A stretch of 64,000 nucleotides of DNA from Parundibacterium terreum (GTDB lineage: Bacteria > Pseudomonadota > Gammaproteobacteria > Burkholderiales > Burkholderiaceae_D). Numbering within the stretch: position 1 is the stretch's first letter; every line of letters starts with the position of its first letter. The stretch spans positions 310,001 to 374,000 of the forward strand of contig NZ_BMED01000005.1 of NCBI RefSeq assembly GCF_014636315.1, in the 5' to 3' direction. The position numbers and the translations under genes were made by a program. Below the pieces are notes generated by a model. The model saw nothing but the letters and a program-made list of their open reading frames with translations, searched no databases and was not told where the DNA came from. Positions 1 through 8,388 of the stretch are shown here, piece by piece.

Positions 1-603
1 TTTAAATGGCTGGGCCGCTTTGTGTCGCATCTGGCACGGGTGTTTACCGGCATAGAGATACATCCGGGTGCCACGATAGGGCGCAGGGTATTTATCGACC
101 ACGGCTTTGGCGTGGTTATTGGTGAAACCGCTGAAATCGGCAATGATTGCACCATCTATCAGGGCGTGACGTTGGGCGGCACCTCGCTGTCCAAGGGCGC
201 CAAGCGCCATCCTACCCTGGAAGAGGGTGTCATCGTTGGTGCCGGGGCCAAGGTGCTGGGTGGGTTCACGATAGGGGCGGGTGCCAAGATAGGCTCCAAC
301 TCGGTCGTGGTCAAGCCTGTGCCTGCCGGAGCCACTGCGGTCGGCAATCCGGCCCATGTAGTGAAAAAAGAGGCCGCTGCCGCCGATGGCAGTCCTGCTC
401 AGTTATTTACCGCCTACGGCGTGACCGCCAATGGCGACGACCCGGTTTCCAAGGTCTTGCATAAGCTGATAGACCATGCAGCGGCACAGCAGGAGCAGAT
501 AGAAAAATTGAGCGCTGCGTTGTCGGCTGCAGGCATAGTCTGTGATGCCAAGGCGAAAGCCGGCACGCTGGATCCTGATCAAATCAATAGCCTGGTAGAT
601 TAA
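1..603 (+). CDS. cysE: Serine O-acetyltransferase, 5'-truncated by window edge
   Basis: This enzyme acetylates L-serine with acetyl-CoA to give O-acetylserine, the first step of cysteine synthesis in the cytoplasm. The reading frame is open to base 1 (FKWLGRFV precedes the first in-window GTG at 22), so about 50-60 N-terminal residues lie outside the window. The visible part is the left-handed beta-helix made of hexapeptide repeats, with the conserved Asp-His pair in FIDHGFG, the VVIGETAEIGNDC stretch and the QGVTLGGTS loop. The C-terminal tail of about 80 residues is less conserved. The next gene, lpxH, is convergent and ends 25 bp away. Confidence 0.93.
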   Translation, partial: FKWLGRFVSHLARVFTGIEIHPGATIGRRVFIDHGFGVVIGETAEIGNDCTIYQGVTLGGTSLSKGAKRHPTLEEGVIVGAGAKVLGGFTIGAGAKIGSNSVVVKPVPAGATAVGNPAHVVKKEAAAADGSPAQLFTAYGVTANGDDPVSKVLHKLIDHAAAQQEQIEKLSAALSAAGIVCDAKAKAGTLDPDQINSLVD

Positions 604-628
604 GCCAGGCTTCCAGTGCCGGCAGGCC

Positions 629-1420
629 CTAGTTCTGTGCTGTGACGGCCTTGCCGTCCAGTGCGTGCCTGACTATGTCGCCGTTGTCATAGATGGCCAG
701 CCAGCCGCCGCGCTGGGACTCGCTATCGCATTCCCAGTCCGGTAGCACGTAGCGTTGCAGGCCGTCAGGATATTGATGCAGGGCAGGTCTGTGAGTGTGC
801 CCGTGTATCATGATCTGCACCTTGCTATCCGCAAATAGTTTTGCGATGGCCGCTTGATTGACATCCATGATGGCAACTGTTTTTTCTTTTTGCTCGGTCT
901 TGCTATCCTTGCGCAAGCCCTCAATGATGGCCTTGCGTTGCGCCAGGGGCATAGACAGGAAGTCCGACTGCCACTTGGCCTGCCTGACCTGGGCGCGAAA
1001 CGCCATGTAAGCTGCATCATCAGTGCACTGTGCATCGCCATGCGTGATGACGATCTGCTGGCCTGCAATGCCGATAACGCTAGGGTCTTCCAGCAGGTGC
1101 GCACCGGTTGCTGCAGCAAAATCTTTCCCGATCAGAAAATCGCGGTTGCCCGCAATCCAGAACACTTCGGTGCCCGCATCGCTGACGGCGCGTATCGCGT
1201 CGACGACCTGCTGATTGTATGGCGTGGAAATATCGTCGTCTCCAGCCCAGTATTCAAACAAGTCCCCCAGCAAATAGAGCTGCTCGGCTTGTCTGGCCTG
1301 CTGCAGGAAGGCAAAAAAAGCATCGGTCGTTGCCGGTAATGACGGCGTCAAATGGATGTCTGAAGCAAAAAGCGCAACCAGTTTCGGTTGCGCTTTTGCT
1401 TGATTGGGCAGGGTATGCAC
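629..1420 (-). CDS. lpxH: UDP-2,3-diacylglucosamine pyrophosphohydrolase
   Basis: LpxH hydrolyses UDP-2,3-diacylglucosamine to lipid X at the inner-membrane surface during lipid A synthesis. The protein (263 aa, slightly longer than the E. coli form) has the calcineurin-like metallophosphatase motifs in order: FASDIHL near the N-terminus, LGDLFEYWAGDD, GNRDFLIG, ITHGD and MIHGHTHRP. The start is a GTG at 1418-1420; no better in-frame ATG lies nearby. It is the last gene of a same-strand group with ppiB and ppiA, 27 bp after ppiB. Confidence 0.93.
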   Translation of the reverse strand: MHTLPNQAKAQPKLVALFASDIHLTPSLPATTDAFFAFLQQARQAEQLYLLGDLFEYWAGDDDISTPYNQQVVDAIRAVSDAGTEVFWIAGNRDFLIGKDFAAATGAHLLEDPSVIGIAGQQIVITHGDAQCTDDAAYMAFRAQVRQAKWQSDFLSMPLAQRKAIIEGLRKDSKTEQKEKTVAIMDVNQAAIAKLFADSKVQIMIHGHTHRPALHQYPDGLQRYVLPDWECDSESQRGGWLAIYDNGDIVRHALDGKAVTAQN

Positions 1421-1447
1421 TATCTCGGTATCAAAGATGCCTGATGC

Positions 1448-1936
1448 TTATACTACTTCTGCTTTTTCGATGACGACGTTTTCAACTGGCACATCTTGGA
1501 ACATGCCGGTGCGTGTCGTTTTAACTGCCTTGATCTTGTCTACAACATCGGTACCTTCAGTCACGGTGCCGAATACGCAGTAGCCCCAGCCGTCCTGGCC
1601 TGGGTAGTCCAGGAAGCTATTGTTCTGGGTGTTGATGAAGAATTGTGCGCTGGCAGAATGCGGATCGCCGGTGCGTGCCATTGCCAGTGTGTAACGGGCA
1701 TTTTTCAGGCCGTTCTTGGCTTCGTTTTCGATAGGCGCATTGGTTGCTTTTTGTTTCATGCCTGGCTCGAAACCGCCGCCCTGGATCATGAAGCCATCGA
1801 TAACGCGATGGAAAATGGTGCCGTTGTAGTGACCGGACTCTACATAGGCCAGAAAGTTTTCCACGGTTTTAGGCGCTTTTTCAGCGTCCAGTTCGATTTT
1901 GATGTTTCCGTGGTTGGTGGTCAGGATAACGGCCAT
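1448..1936 (-). CDS. ppiB: Cytoplasmic cyclophilin-type peptidyl-prolyl isomerase
   Basis: A 162-aa single-domain cyclophilin that catalyses cis-trans isomerisation of prolyl bonds in folding proteins. There is no signal peptide, so it is the cytosolic form (E. coli PpiB has 164 aa). Visible family motifs are VENFLAYVESGHYNGTIFHR, with the catalytic Arg in FHRVI, then GFMIQGGGFEPG, the MART segment and AQFFIN. An AAGGA ribosome site precedes the ATG at 1936. The exported paralogue lies immediately upstream on the same strand. Confidence 0.95.
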   Translation of the reverse strand: MAVILTTNHGNIKIELDAEKAPKTVENFLAYVESGHYNGTIFHRVIDGFMIQGGGFEPGMKQKATNAPIENEAKNGLKNARYTLAMARTGDPHSASAQFFINTQNNSFLDYPGQDGWGYCVFGTVTEGTDVVDKIKAVKTTRTGMFQDVPVENVVIEKAEVV

Positions 1937-2003
1937 GATATGTGTCCTTCAGAGTTAATGAGCTAAATAAGCTAAACGAATTGAATTCGAAGTGAATTGT
2001 ATA

Positions 2004-2669
2004 TTATTTGATGATTTTGGCTGATTCTATGATCACAGGCTTGACCGGCACATTTTGCATTTCGCCGGCATCCTTGACTTCGACTGCCTTGATTTTCTCA
2101 ACGACGTCCATGCCTTCAATCACTTTGCCGAATGGGGTGTAACCGGCTGTAGCCAGCAATGCCTGCGAGCGCGGCAATGTCTTTGTGGTGCCGCGGCGGG
2201 TTACTTCAACCGGGTCGCCTTCAGGCAATATCTGGTGGTTCAGGAAGTCATTGTCTACCACATTGATAAAGAACTGGGCGGTGGCAGAGTTGGGATCATT
2301 GGTGCGCGCCATGGCGACCGTGCCGATATCGTTCTTCAAGCCTTTATCGAGTGCATAGCGAGCTTCCAATGCGATCGGCTTTTGCGTCGGTTTTTCCTTC
2401 ATGTTCTTGTCAAAGCCGCCGCCTTGCACCATGAAGCCATTGATAACGCGATGAAAGATGGTGCCCTTGTAATGGCCGGCTTTTACATAGCGCAGAAAAT
2501 TGTCGACAGTCTTGGGAGCTGCTTCCGGATACAGTTCCAATACGATGTTGCCCATATTGGTCTTCAATTCCACTTTCGGATTGTCGGCTGCAATTGCCAG
2601 GGAGCTCAATGCCAGTGTCGAACTTGCCAATATGGCGGCCAGAATGCGGCGACGGGTAATTGTCATCAT
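2004..2669 (-). CDS. ppiA: Exported cyclophilin-type peptidyl-prolyl isomerase
   Basis: A 221-aa cyclophilin with an N-terminal signal peptide (two Met, then TITRRR, a hydrophobic stretch of about 17 residues and a probable cut after LAIAA), so it should act in the periplasm. The core repeats the motifs of the neighbouring cytoplasmic protein: FHRVINGFMVQGGGF, MARTNDPNSATAQFFIN. An insertion around residues 150-175 (EGDPVEVTRRGTTKTL and after) is absent from the neighbour. Start at the first of two adjacent ATGs; the second fits the AAGGAT ribosome site equally well. Confidence 0.93.
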   Translation of the reverse strand: MMTITRRRILAAILASSTLALSSLAIAADNPKVELKTNMGNIVLELYPEAAPKTVDNFLRYVKAGHYKGTIFHRVINGFMVQGGGFDKNMKEKPTQKPIALEARYALDKGLKNDIGTVAMARTNDPNSATAQFFINVVDNDFLNHQILPEGDPVEVTRRGTTKTLPRSQALLATAGYTPFGKVIEGMDVVEKIKAVEVKDAGEMQNVPVKPVIIESAKIIK

Positions 2670-2702
2670 TTTTCTTTTATCCTTTAGTCGGTGGAAACTA
2701 GT

Positions 2703-3962
2703 TTAAACCAGGCCTTCATAGATGATTCTCCATCTTGAAGCTTCTTTCATCCAGTATTGACGCTTGCGGATGCTGCTCTTGCTCTTGCCTACAGTGGTTT
2801 CCTGGGTGAAAGTACAGACGATCAACTCGTCCTTGCCCGGATACCGGAATTGCGTCACATCGCTCAGCTTGATCGATGGATGATGCTGGGCATCAAATTG
2901 CTGCTGCTTGCTGAACCAGGCGTTGATATTGTCGCCCTGTGCATTTTTGAAATTGCGGGAATAGTTGGCCAGTATGCGGTTGGCGTCGGCGCTCTCCGCG
3001 TCCAGGCGCCAGTCATCCAGCAATTTGTTCGCAACCTGCTTTTCACTATTCCATTTTGCCTTGCTGACGAATTCTACCTGTTCGCTGATGATCACCGGCG
3101 TTTTGCCGACATCCACAGCGGCGGAAATTTTGAGAAAATCCGGATTGGTCAACACCACGCATCCATCCGACGCCAGAGGAGGGCGGCTAAAGTTGGCAGA
3201 AGGCATGCCATGCAACCAGATGCCGGAGCCGCTACGGCCGTTCACCTTATCCCACTCATTCGGGTAATTGATCGGCAGGGCGCCGGGCCCGTAAAAATCA
3301 GGCAGTTTGGCGCCGGCCAGACGGCTGGTAATGTAATAGATGCCTATTGGCGTCTTTTGGTCGCCTTCGCTACTTTTATTGATGCCGAACCGTCCCTGGC
3401 TGACATAGTAGTCGGTCACAAACTTGGGTTGACCGCCGTTATTTTCGTACAGGTAAAGCCTGGATTTTTTGGCATCCACGACCAGCGCGAGTTTCTGGTC
3501 GTCGCGCAATTGCAGTATCGCGCGCGGGATCAGGCTGGGATCTGGTTTTTGCGAGATCGATTTGATGCGCACCATCGCTTCGTCTCGCAAATCCTTGAGC
3601 TTGTCGGCCGGTGCATTTTTGATTGCGCCGAACGCCGTTACCGGCTGCGTATGCATCAGCAGCAAGTCGCCGCGTATCAGATGGCCCAACTGGAAATGCG
3701 GATAGGCCTCCACCAGCTCATCGGCCTTGGCCTGCGCCAGGCGCAGGTTGTTGGCGGAAAGGCTTTTATAGACTTCGATCAGCAGTGCGTCTGGATTGGG
3801 AAGGGCCTGGCCAGATTCCGGGTTGGGGAGTGCCGTACGGGTTTTTGCGCCGACGTTCGATGACGGCAGAGCCGCCATCGTCAATAACAGGAAAAAAGCG
3901 CAAACAACCGGCTTTCCGAGCTTGAGTCGCGTCGGAAACGAATTTAAAGCAAAACGAAACAT
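2703..3962 (-). CDS. L,D-transpeptidase (YkuD) with C-terminal NTF2-like domain
   Basis: Likely a periplasmic cell-wall enzyme that cross-links or modifies peptidoglycan through a catalytic cysteine. Residues 1-40 contain a hydrophobic export signal. A helical region follows (about 55-135), then the YkuD domain (about 150-300) with IWLHGMPSA and the active-site segment SDGCVVLTN, where Asp replaces the His of the usual SHGC motif. Residues about 315-419 form an NTF2/SnoaL-like domain ending in YWMKEASRWRIIYEGLV. The upstream TPR gene carries a similar C-terminal domain, and the two genes overlap by one base (TGATG), implying translational coupling. The substrate is not established from sequence. 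Confidence 0.85.
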   Translation of the reverse strand: MFRFALNSFPTRLKLGKPVVCAFFLLLTMAALPSSNVGAKTRTALPNPESGQALPNPDALLIEVYKSLSANNLRLAQAKADELVEAYPHFQLGHLIRGDLLLMHTQPVTAFGAIKNAPADKLKDLRDEAMVRIKSISQKPDPSLIPRAILQLRDDQKLALVVDAKKSRLYLYENNGGQPKFVTDYYVSQGRFGINKSSEGDQKTPIGIYYITSRLAGAKLPDFYGPGALPINYPNEWDKVNGRSGSGIWLHGMPSANFSRPPLASDGCVVLTNPDFLKISAAVDVGKTPVIISEQVEFVSKAKWNSEKQVANKLLDDWRLDAESADANRILANYSRNFKNAQGDNINAWFSKQQQFDAQHHPSIKLSDVTQFRYPGKDELIVCTFTQETTVGKSKSSIRKRQYWMKEASRWRIIYEGLV

Positions 3963-5044
3963 CAGCTACCCGCACGCTCCTGCTTGATCTGCCATTTGCC
4001 GTCTTGCTTGGTAAGCACCAAGGTCTTGCGGCTATTGGCAGTCAGTTGATCTGAACTATATATTTGCCTGAATTTTACGGTGGCTGTGTTGCCGTCCAGG
4101 CTCACCACTGGTGACTCTATCTTGACGGTAATATGGCCTTTGCCCTCGATTCTGAGGCGGCGCTCATCGGCCCAGGCCTTACGCGGCTCCCCTTTGGGAG
4201 TTTGGAAGTCCTTGCCGTAGAAAGCCAGATAGCTACTGGTTTCCTTATTGCTCCAGGCTTTGGCCCAGCCATCCACAGTTTTCAGGACTTCGTCCTGTTC
4301 GCCGCTATTGGATGCTACAGCAGTTTTTGCCGGCTTCGGTTCAGCCTTGGTTTCAGCTTTAGCCTCGGCTTTTGCTTCTGCCTTGGTTTTCTCTGGCTCC
4401 GGTTTGCTTGCTTTTACCGGCGCGACGCTGGCAATAGCCGGTTTGGCCGCAGGTGCCGTTACATTGGCAGCAGGCGTTGCTGCCTGCGCAACAATGGTTT
4501 TAGGGTTGGTGCCGCCGCTGCCGTTACCGATCAAATTGCGCACCATCGTCAATTTGAGTTTGGCACCGGCATTGCCTGAATCGAGCTGCAAAGCCTTGTC
4601 ATAAGCCTGGCTTGCCAGTTTGGCGTAGACATCGCCCAGGTTTTCATGGGCAGTGCCATAGGTCGGATTGGTCCGGATGGCCATTTCCAGCGATGCCCGC
4701 GCCTTATCGTATTGCCCGGTGGAGGCATATAGCACCGCCAGGTTGTTGTAGGGCTCAGGCAGGTCGGGATAGTCGTCGGTGAGTTTTGAAAAAACGGTAA
4801 TTGCTTCAGTTGTCTTGTTTTGCTCTGTCAGGATCAAACCCTTGAGAAAGCGCATTTGTGCGTCTTTTGGCTTTTGGGCCAGCACGGCGTCTACCTTCTG
4901 CATTGCCTCATTATATTGTCCGGCACGCAGTAGTTTTCCCGCATCGGCGGCATCGTCTGCCATGGCCGGAGCCGCAACCAGAGCCAGGGACAGGCTGGAT
5001 AATGATGCAAAGGCGACAAAAGCGTTTTTTATTATATGGCGCAT
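3962..5044 (-). CDS. Exported TPR protein with NTF2-like C-terminus
   Basis: A 360-aa protein with a signal peptide (hydrophobic residues 8-28, cut probably after APAMA), TPR units between about 30 and 170 (for example PEPYNNLAVLYASTGQYDKA and TYGTAHENLGDVYAKLA), a long Ala/Lys/Glu/Pro linker (about 185-245) with repeated AEAK units, and an NTF2-like domain (about 250-360) ending KTLVLTKQDGKWQIKQERAGS. The same type of C-terminal domain ends the coupled L,D-transpeptidase, so the pair probably works together on the cell envelope. TPRs suggest a scaffold role. No enzymatic motif is visible. Confidence 0.8.
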   Translation of the reverse strand: MRHIIKNAFVAFASLSSLSLALVAAPAMADDAADAGKLLRAGQYNEAMQKVDAVLAQKPKDAQMRFLKGLILTEQNKTTEAITVFSKLTDDYPDLPEPYNNLAVLYASTGQYDKARASLEMAIRTNPTYGTAHENLGDVYAKLASQAYDKALQLDSGNAGAKLKLTMVRNLIGNGSGGTNPKTIVAQAATPAANVTAPAAKPAIASVAPVKASKPEPEKTKAEAKAEAKAETKAEPKPAKTAVASNSGEQDEVLKTVDGWAKAWSNKETSSYLAFYGKDFQTPKGEPRKAWADERRLRIEGKGHITVKIESPVVSLDGNTATVKFRQIYSSDQLTANSRKTLVLTKQDGKWQIKQERAGS

Positions 5045-5254
5045 GGCGATTGAGTTTTGTGTAAGCTTCGTTTCATTAAGGAACGGGGGAACATCGGGTC
5101 GGCAATGTTATACTGCAAATAAAAGCGACATCTTATCAAATAAGTGCCCACAAAAGGGTTTTTGAGGCGCAATAGAATGCATGCCTGAAAGATAGATGTG
5201 CAAGATGCGCAACCGCCATCGCAAAAAACATTGGATCCAATTACTACGCAGCTC

Positions 5255-6646
5255 ATGAGTCAGCAAAAAATATACAACACATTAAGCCGAGAAAAGCAGG
5301 TTTTTACCCCGATCGAACCTGGAAAAATCCGTATGTACGTCTGTGGGATGACAGTATATGACTACTGCCACATAGGTCATGCGCGGGTGATGGTTGTATT
5401 TGATATGGCGCAAAGATGGTTGCGCAGCTCCGGCTTTGATGTGACCTATGTGCGAAATATTACCGATATTGACGACAAAATCATCAAGCGGGCAGTGGAA
5501 AACGGCGAGACCATTTCCCAACTGACCGATCGTTTCATCCAGTACATGAATGAAGATGCCGCGGCGCTGGGAGTACAGGCGCCAGACCGCGCGCCGCGTG
5601 CCACCCAGTATGTGCCGCAAATGCTGAGCCTGATCCAAAAGCTGGAAGATAACGGCCTGGCTTATAAGGCCGATGACGGCGACGTCAATTTCTCGGTACG
5701 GGATTTTCAAGGCTATGGCAAGCTGTCGGGCAAATCGCTGGACGATCTGCGCGCTGGCGAGAGGGTGGATGTCAATACCGGCAAGCGCGATCCTCTGGAT
5801 TTTGTATTGTGGAAGGCCTCCAAGGACAACGAGCCTGAAGAGGTGAAATGGGCTTCCCGCTGGGGCGCCGGCCGCCCCGGCTGGCATATAGAGTGCTCCG
5901 CCATGTCTGGCGAGTTGCTGGGCGAGCAGTTTGATATCCACGGCGGCGGCCAGGATCTGCAATTTCCCCATCACGAGAACGAAATCGCCCAGTCTGAAGG
6001 CGCGCACCAGCATACCTTCGTCAATTACTGGATGCATAACGGTTTTGTTCGCCTGGACAATGAAAAAATGTCCAAATCCCTGGGCAATTTTTTCACGATA
6101 CGCGATGTACTGAAAAAATATGATCCGGAAGTGGTGCGCTTCTTCATTTTGAGGGCGCACTATCGCAGCCCCCTGAATTATTCGGATGCCCATCTGGACG
6201 ATGCAAAAACGGGATTGACTCGTTTGTATACTGCCCTGAAGGATGTCGCGGCCGACGAGCAGCCTCTGGATTGGCAGGAAGCGCACGCGCAGCGCTTTGC
6301 CGACGCCATGCTGGATGATTTCAATACACCTATTGCAATTTCGGTATTATTCGACTTGGCCAGCGAAGTCAACAAGAGTAAATCCCCGCAATTGGCCCGC
6401 CAGTTAAGGATGCTGTCTGCCACGCTGGGCCTGTTGCAAAGGACGCCGACGGATTTCCTGCGAGCAACGACACCTGATGCGGATGGAAAATATGATGTTA
6501 TGATTGCGGCAAAAATTGAAGCGCGGGCAGAAGCCAAGAAGGCGAAAAACTTTGCTGAGTCTGACCGCATCCGTAATGAATTACTCGCTGACGGGATCAT
6601 TCTTGAAGACAAAGCTGGTGGCATCACTGAATGGCGCAGGGCATAA
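5255..6646 (+). CDS. cysS: Cysteinyl-tRNA synthetase
   Basis: Charges tRNA-Cys with cysteine in the cytoplasm. The class I signatures are clear: HIGH-type CHIGHAR near residue 35 and KMSKS in NEKMSKSLGN near residue 270. Zinc ligands appear as the Cys in VCGMTVYD and in WHIECSAMS, with HHENE downstream. Starting at the ATG at 5255 gives 463 aa beginning SQQKIYNTL, which matches family N-termini (E. coli 461 aa). An upstream in-frame start at 5198 would add 19 unconserved residues. The gene is divergent from the TPR gene. Confidence 0.95.
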   Translation: MSQQKIYNTLSREKQVFTPIEPGKIRMYVCGMTVYDYCHIGHARVMVVFDMAQRWLRSSGFDVTYVRNITDIDDKIIKRAVENGETISQLTDRFIQYMNEDAAALGVQAPDRAPRATQYVPQMLSLIQKLEDNGLAYKADDGDVNFSVRDFQGYGKLSGKSLDDLRAGERVDVNTGKRDPLDFVLWKASKDNEPEEVKWASRWGAGRPGWHIECSAMSGELLGEQFDIHGGGQDLQFPHHENEIAQSEGAHQHTFVNYWMHNGFVRLDNEKMSKSLGNFFTIRDVLKKYDPEVVRFFILRAHYRSPLNYSDAHLDDAKTGLTRLYTALKDVAADEQPLDWQEAHAQRFADAMLDDFNTPIAISVLFDLASEVNKSKSPQLARQLRMLSATLGLLQRTPTDFLRATTPDADGKYDVMIAAKIEARAEAKKAKNFAESDRIRNELLADGIILEDKAGGITEWRRA

Positions 6647-7299
6647 ACACCATGGATAATCCCGTGGATGCGGCCGCCCGTGCATTGGTTCCCGACTATT
6701 GGGAAAATGCCAAGCTGGAGCTGATGAAGCGGGACCGTATCATGCGCAAGCTGATCCCTCAGTTCGGAGACCTTTACCTGATAGGTCGGGATGAGCCGTT
6801 TACTACGCTGACGCGTTCTATTGTCGGCCAGCAAATCTCTGGCAAGGCGGCAGATGCCCTGTGGCAGCAGTTTTTAGAGCTTTGCCCTAAATGTGTACCG
6901 CTTCAGGTGTTAAAATTAGGGACTGAGAAGCTGATTGCAGCCGGTTTGTCCAAGCGGAAAACTGAATATATTCTTGATTTAGCCGATCATTTCAAAGAGA
7001 AACGATTGCATGTGGATAGATGGGCGGAGATGGGCGACGAAGACGTTATTTCGGAGCTGATACAGATTCGCGGCATCGGACGCTGGACAGCGGAGATGTT
7101 TTTGATATTTAATCTGCTCCGGCCGAATATTTTACCTTTGGACGATCCAGGTCTGCTGAAAGGTATAAGCATCAACTATTTTTCTGGTGAGCCCGTCTCA
7201 CGCAGCGATGCGCGCGAGGTTGCTGCAAACTGGGAGCCATGGCGCACGGTTGCAACATGGTATCTATGGCGTAGCCTTGATCCCATCCAGGCTGGCTAG
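6631..7299 (+). CDS. DNA-3-methyladenine glycosylase II family (HhH-GPD)
   Basis: A base-excision repair glycosylase of the AlkA-like HhH-GPD superfamily (222 aa), expected to remove alkylated purines from DNA. The helix-hairpin-helix is seen as IQIRGIGRWTAEMF, followed by the catalytic-loop segment ILPLDDPGLLKG holding the conserved Asp. It lacks the N-terminal domain of E. coli AlkA, as in short AlkA2-type enzymes. The start overlaps the end of cysS by 16 bp; an ATG at 6652 is an alternative that would not overlap. Confidence 0.88.
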   Translation: MAQGINTMDNPVDAAARALVPDYWENAKLELMKRDRIMRKLIPQFGDLYLIGRDEPFTTLTRSIVGQQISGKAADALWQQFLELCPKCVPLQVLKLGTEKLIAAGLSKRKTEYILDLADHFKEKRLHVDRWAEMGDEDVISELIQIRGIGRWTAEMFLIFNLLRPNILPLDDPGLLKGISINYFSGEPVSRSDAREVAANWEPWRTVATWYLWRSLDPIQAG

Positions 7300-7408
7300 G
7301 CTGCGGCTGGTAATAGCAGGCAGCGCACCAATATAAGCATTAATAAGTATTAACTACAGCAGTAAAGAGCATTATTTTTCAACTCGTGTTGAATTTGAAG
7401 GGGGCACG

Positions 7409-8383
7409 ATGACTAAAACTACATTTCTGGGCTTTGAGCAATCTATTGCCGAGCTAGAGTCCAAAATCGAAGAATTGCGCTTTGTGCAAGATGATTCAGC
7501 AGTAGATATCTCGGAAGAGATCGATCGCCTGTCCAAGAAAAGCCAGATGCTGACCAAGGACATTTACGCAAAACTGACGCCTTGGCAAGTCTCGCAAATC
7601 TCCCGCCATCCGCAGCGTCCATACACAATGGACTATGTGAATAACATCTTCACCGATTTCCATGAATTGCACGGCGACCGCAGCTTTGCGGACGACCAGT
7701 CCATCATGGGCGGCCTGGCGCGCTTTAATGGCCAGGCTTGTATGGTCATGGGACATCAAAAGGGCAGGGACACCAAAGAGCGCGCGATGCGTAATTTCGG
7801 CATGCCCAAGCCAGAGGGCTATCGCAAGGCGATGCGCCTGATGAAACTGGCCGAAAAATTCAATCTGCCTGTATTTACTTTTGTTGATACGACTGGTGCA
7901 TGGCCCGGTATCGATGCTGAAGAGCGCGGTCAATCCGAAGCCATCGGCCATAATTTATATGTCATGGCAGAACTGAAGGTACCTCTGATCACGACCATTA
8001 TTGGCGAAGGCGGCTCCGGTGGCGCGCTGGCCCTGGCGGTTGGTGATTCCGTGCTGATGCTGCAATACGCAACCTATTCCGTGATCTCTCCTGAAGGTTG
8101 TGCTTCCATCTTGTGGAAGACTTCCGACCGCGCTGCCGATGCTGCTGAGGCCCTGGGCCTGACTGCACACAGGCTGAAGGCAATGGGCTTGATCGACAAG
8201 ATCATCAACGAACCTTTGGGTGGAGCGCATCGCGATCCTAAGCAAATGTGTGCGCTCGTCAAACGTGCGCTGGCAGATACCTTGCGCCAGTTCCAGGGTG
8301 TTAAAACCAAGGACTTGCTCGCCGCGCGCCATGAAAAGTTGATGAGCTACGGCAAATTCAAGGAAACCAAACTGGCGGAATAG
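7409..8383 (+). CDS. accA: Acetyl-CoA carboxylase carboxyltransferase subunit alpha
   Basis: One of the two carboxyltransferase subunits that move CO2 from biotin to acetyl-CoA, giving malonyl-CoA for fatty acid synthesis. The 324-aa length fits the family (E. coli 319). Recognisable segments are FLGFEQSIAELESKIEEL at the N-terminus, the HELHGDR and MVMGHQKGRDTKER regions, and the crotonase-type oxyanion turn IGEGGSGGALALAVGD. A GGGGG ribosome site lies before the ATG. It is followed five bases later by tilS. Confidence 0.97.
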   Translation: MTKTTFLGFEQSIAELESKIEELRFVQDDSAVDISEEIDRLSKKSQMLTKDIYAKLTPWQVSQISRHPQRPYTMDYVNNIFTDFHELHGDRSFADDQSIMGGLARFNGQACMVMGHQKGRDTKERAMRNFGMPKPEGYRKAMRLMKLAEKFNLPVFTFVDTTGAWPGIDAEERGQSEAIGHNLYVMAELKVPLITTIIGEGGSGGALALAVGDSVLMLQYATYSVISPEGCASILWKTSDRAADAAEALGLTAHRLKAMGLIDKIINEPLGGAHRDPKQMCALVKRALADTLRQFQGVKTKDLLAARHEKLMSYGKFKETKLAE

Positions 8384-8388
8384 GCTGA

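Noticed and set aside
2757..3863. Long open frame (368 codons) opposite the L,D-transpeptidase
   Set aside because: Antisense shadow; no conserved motifs and the sense strand has a clear family match.
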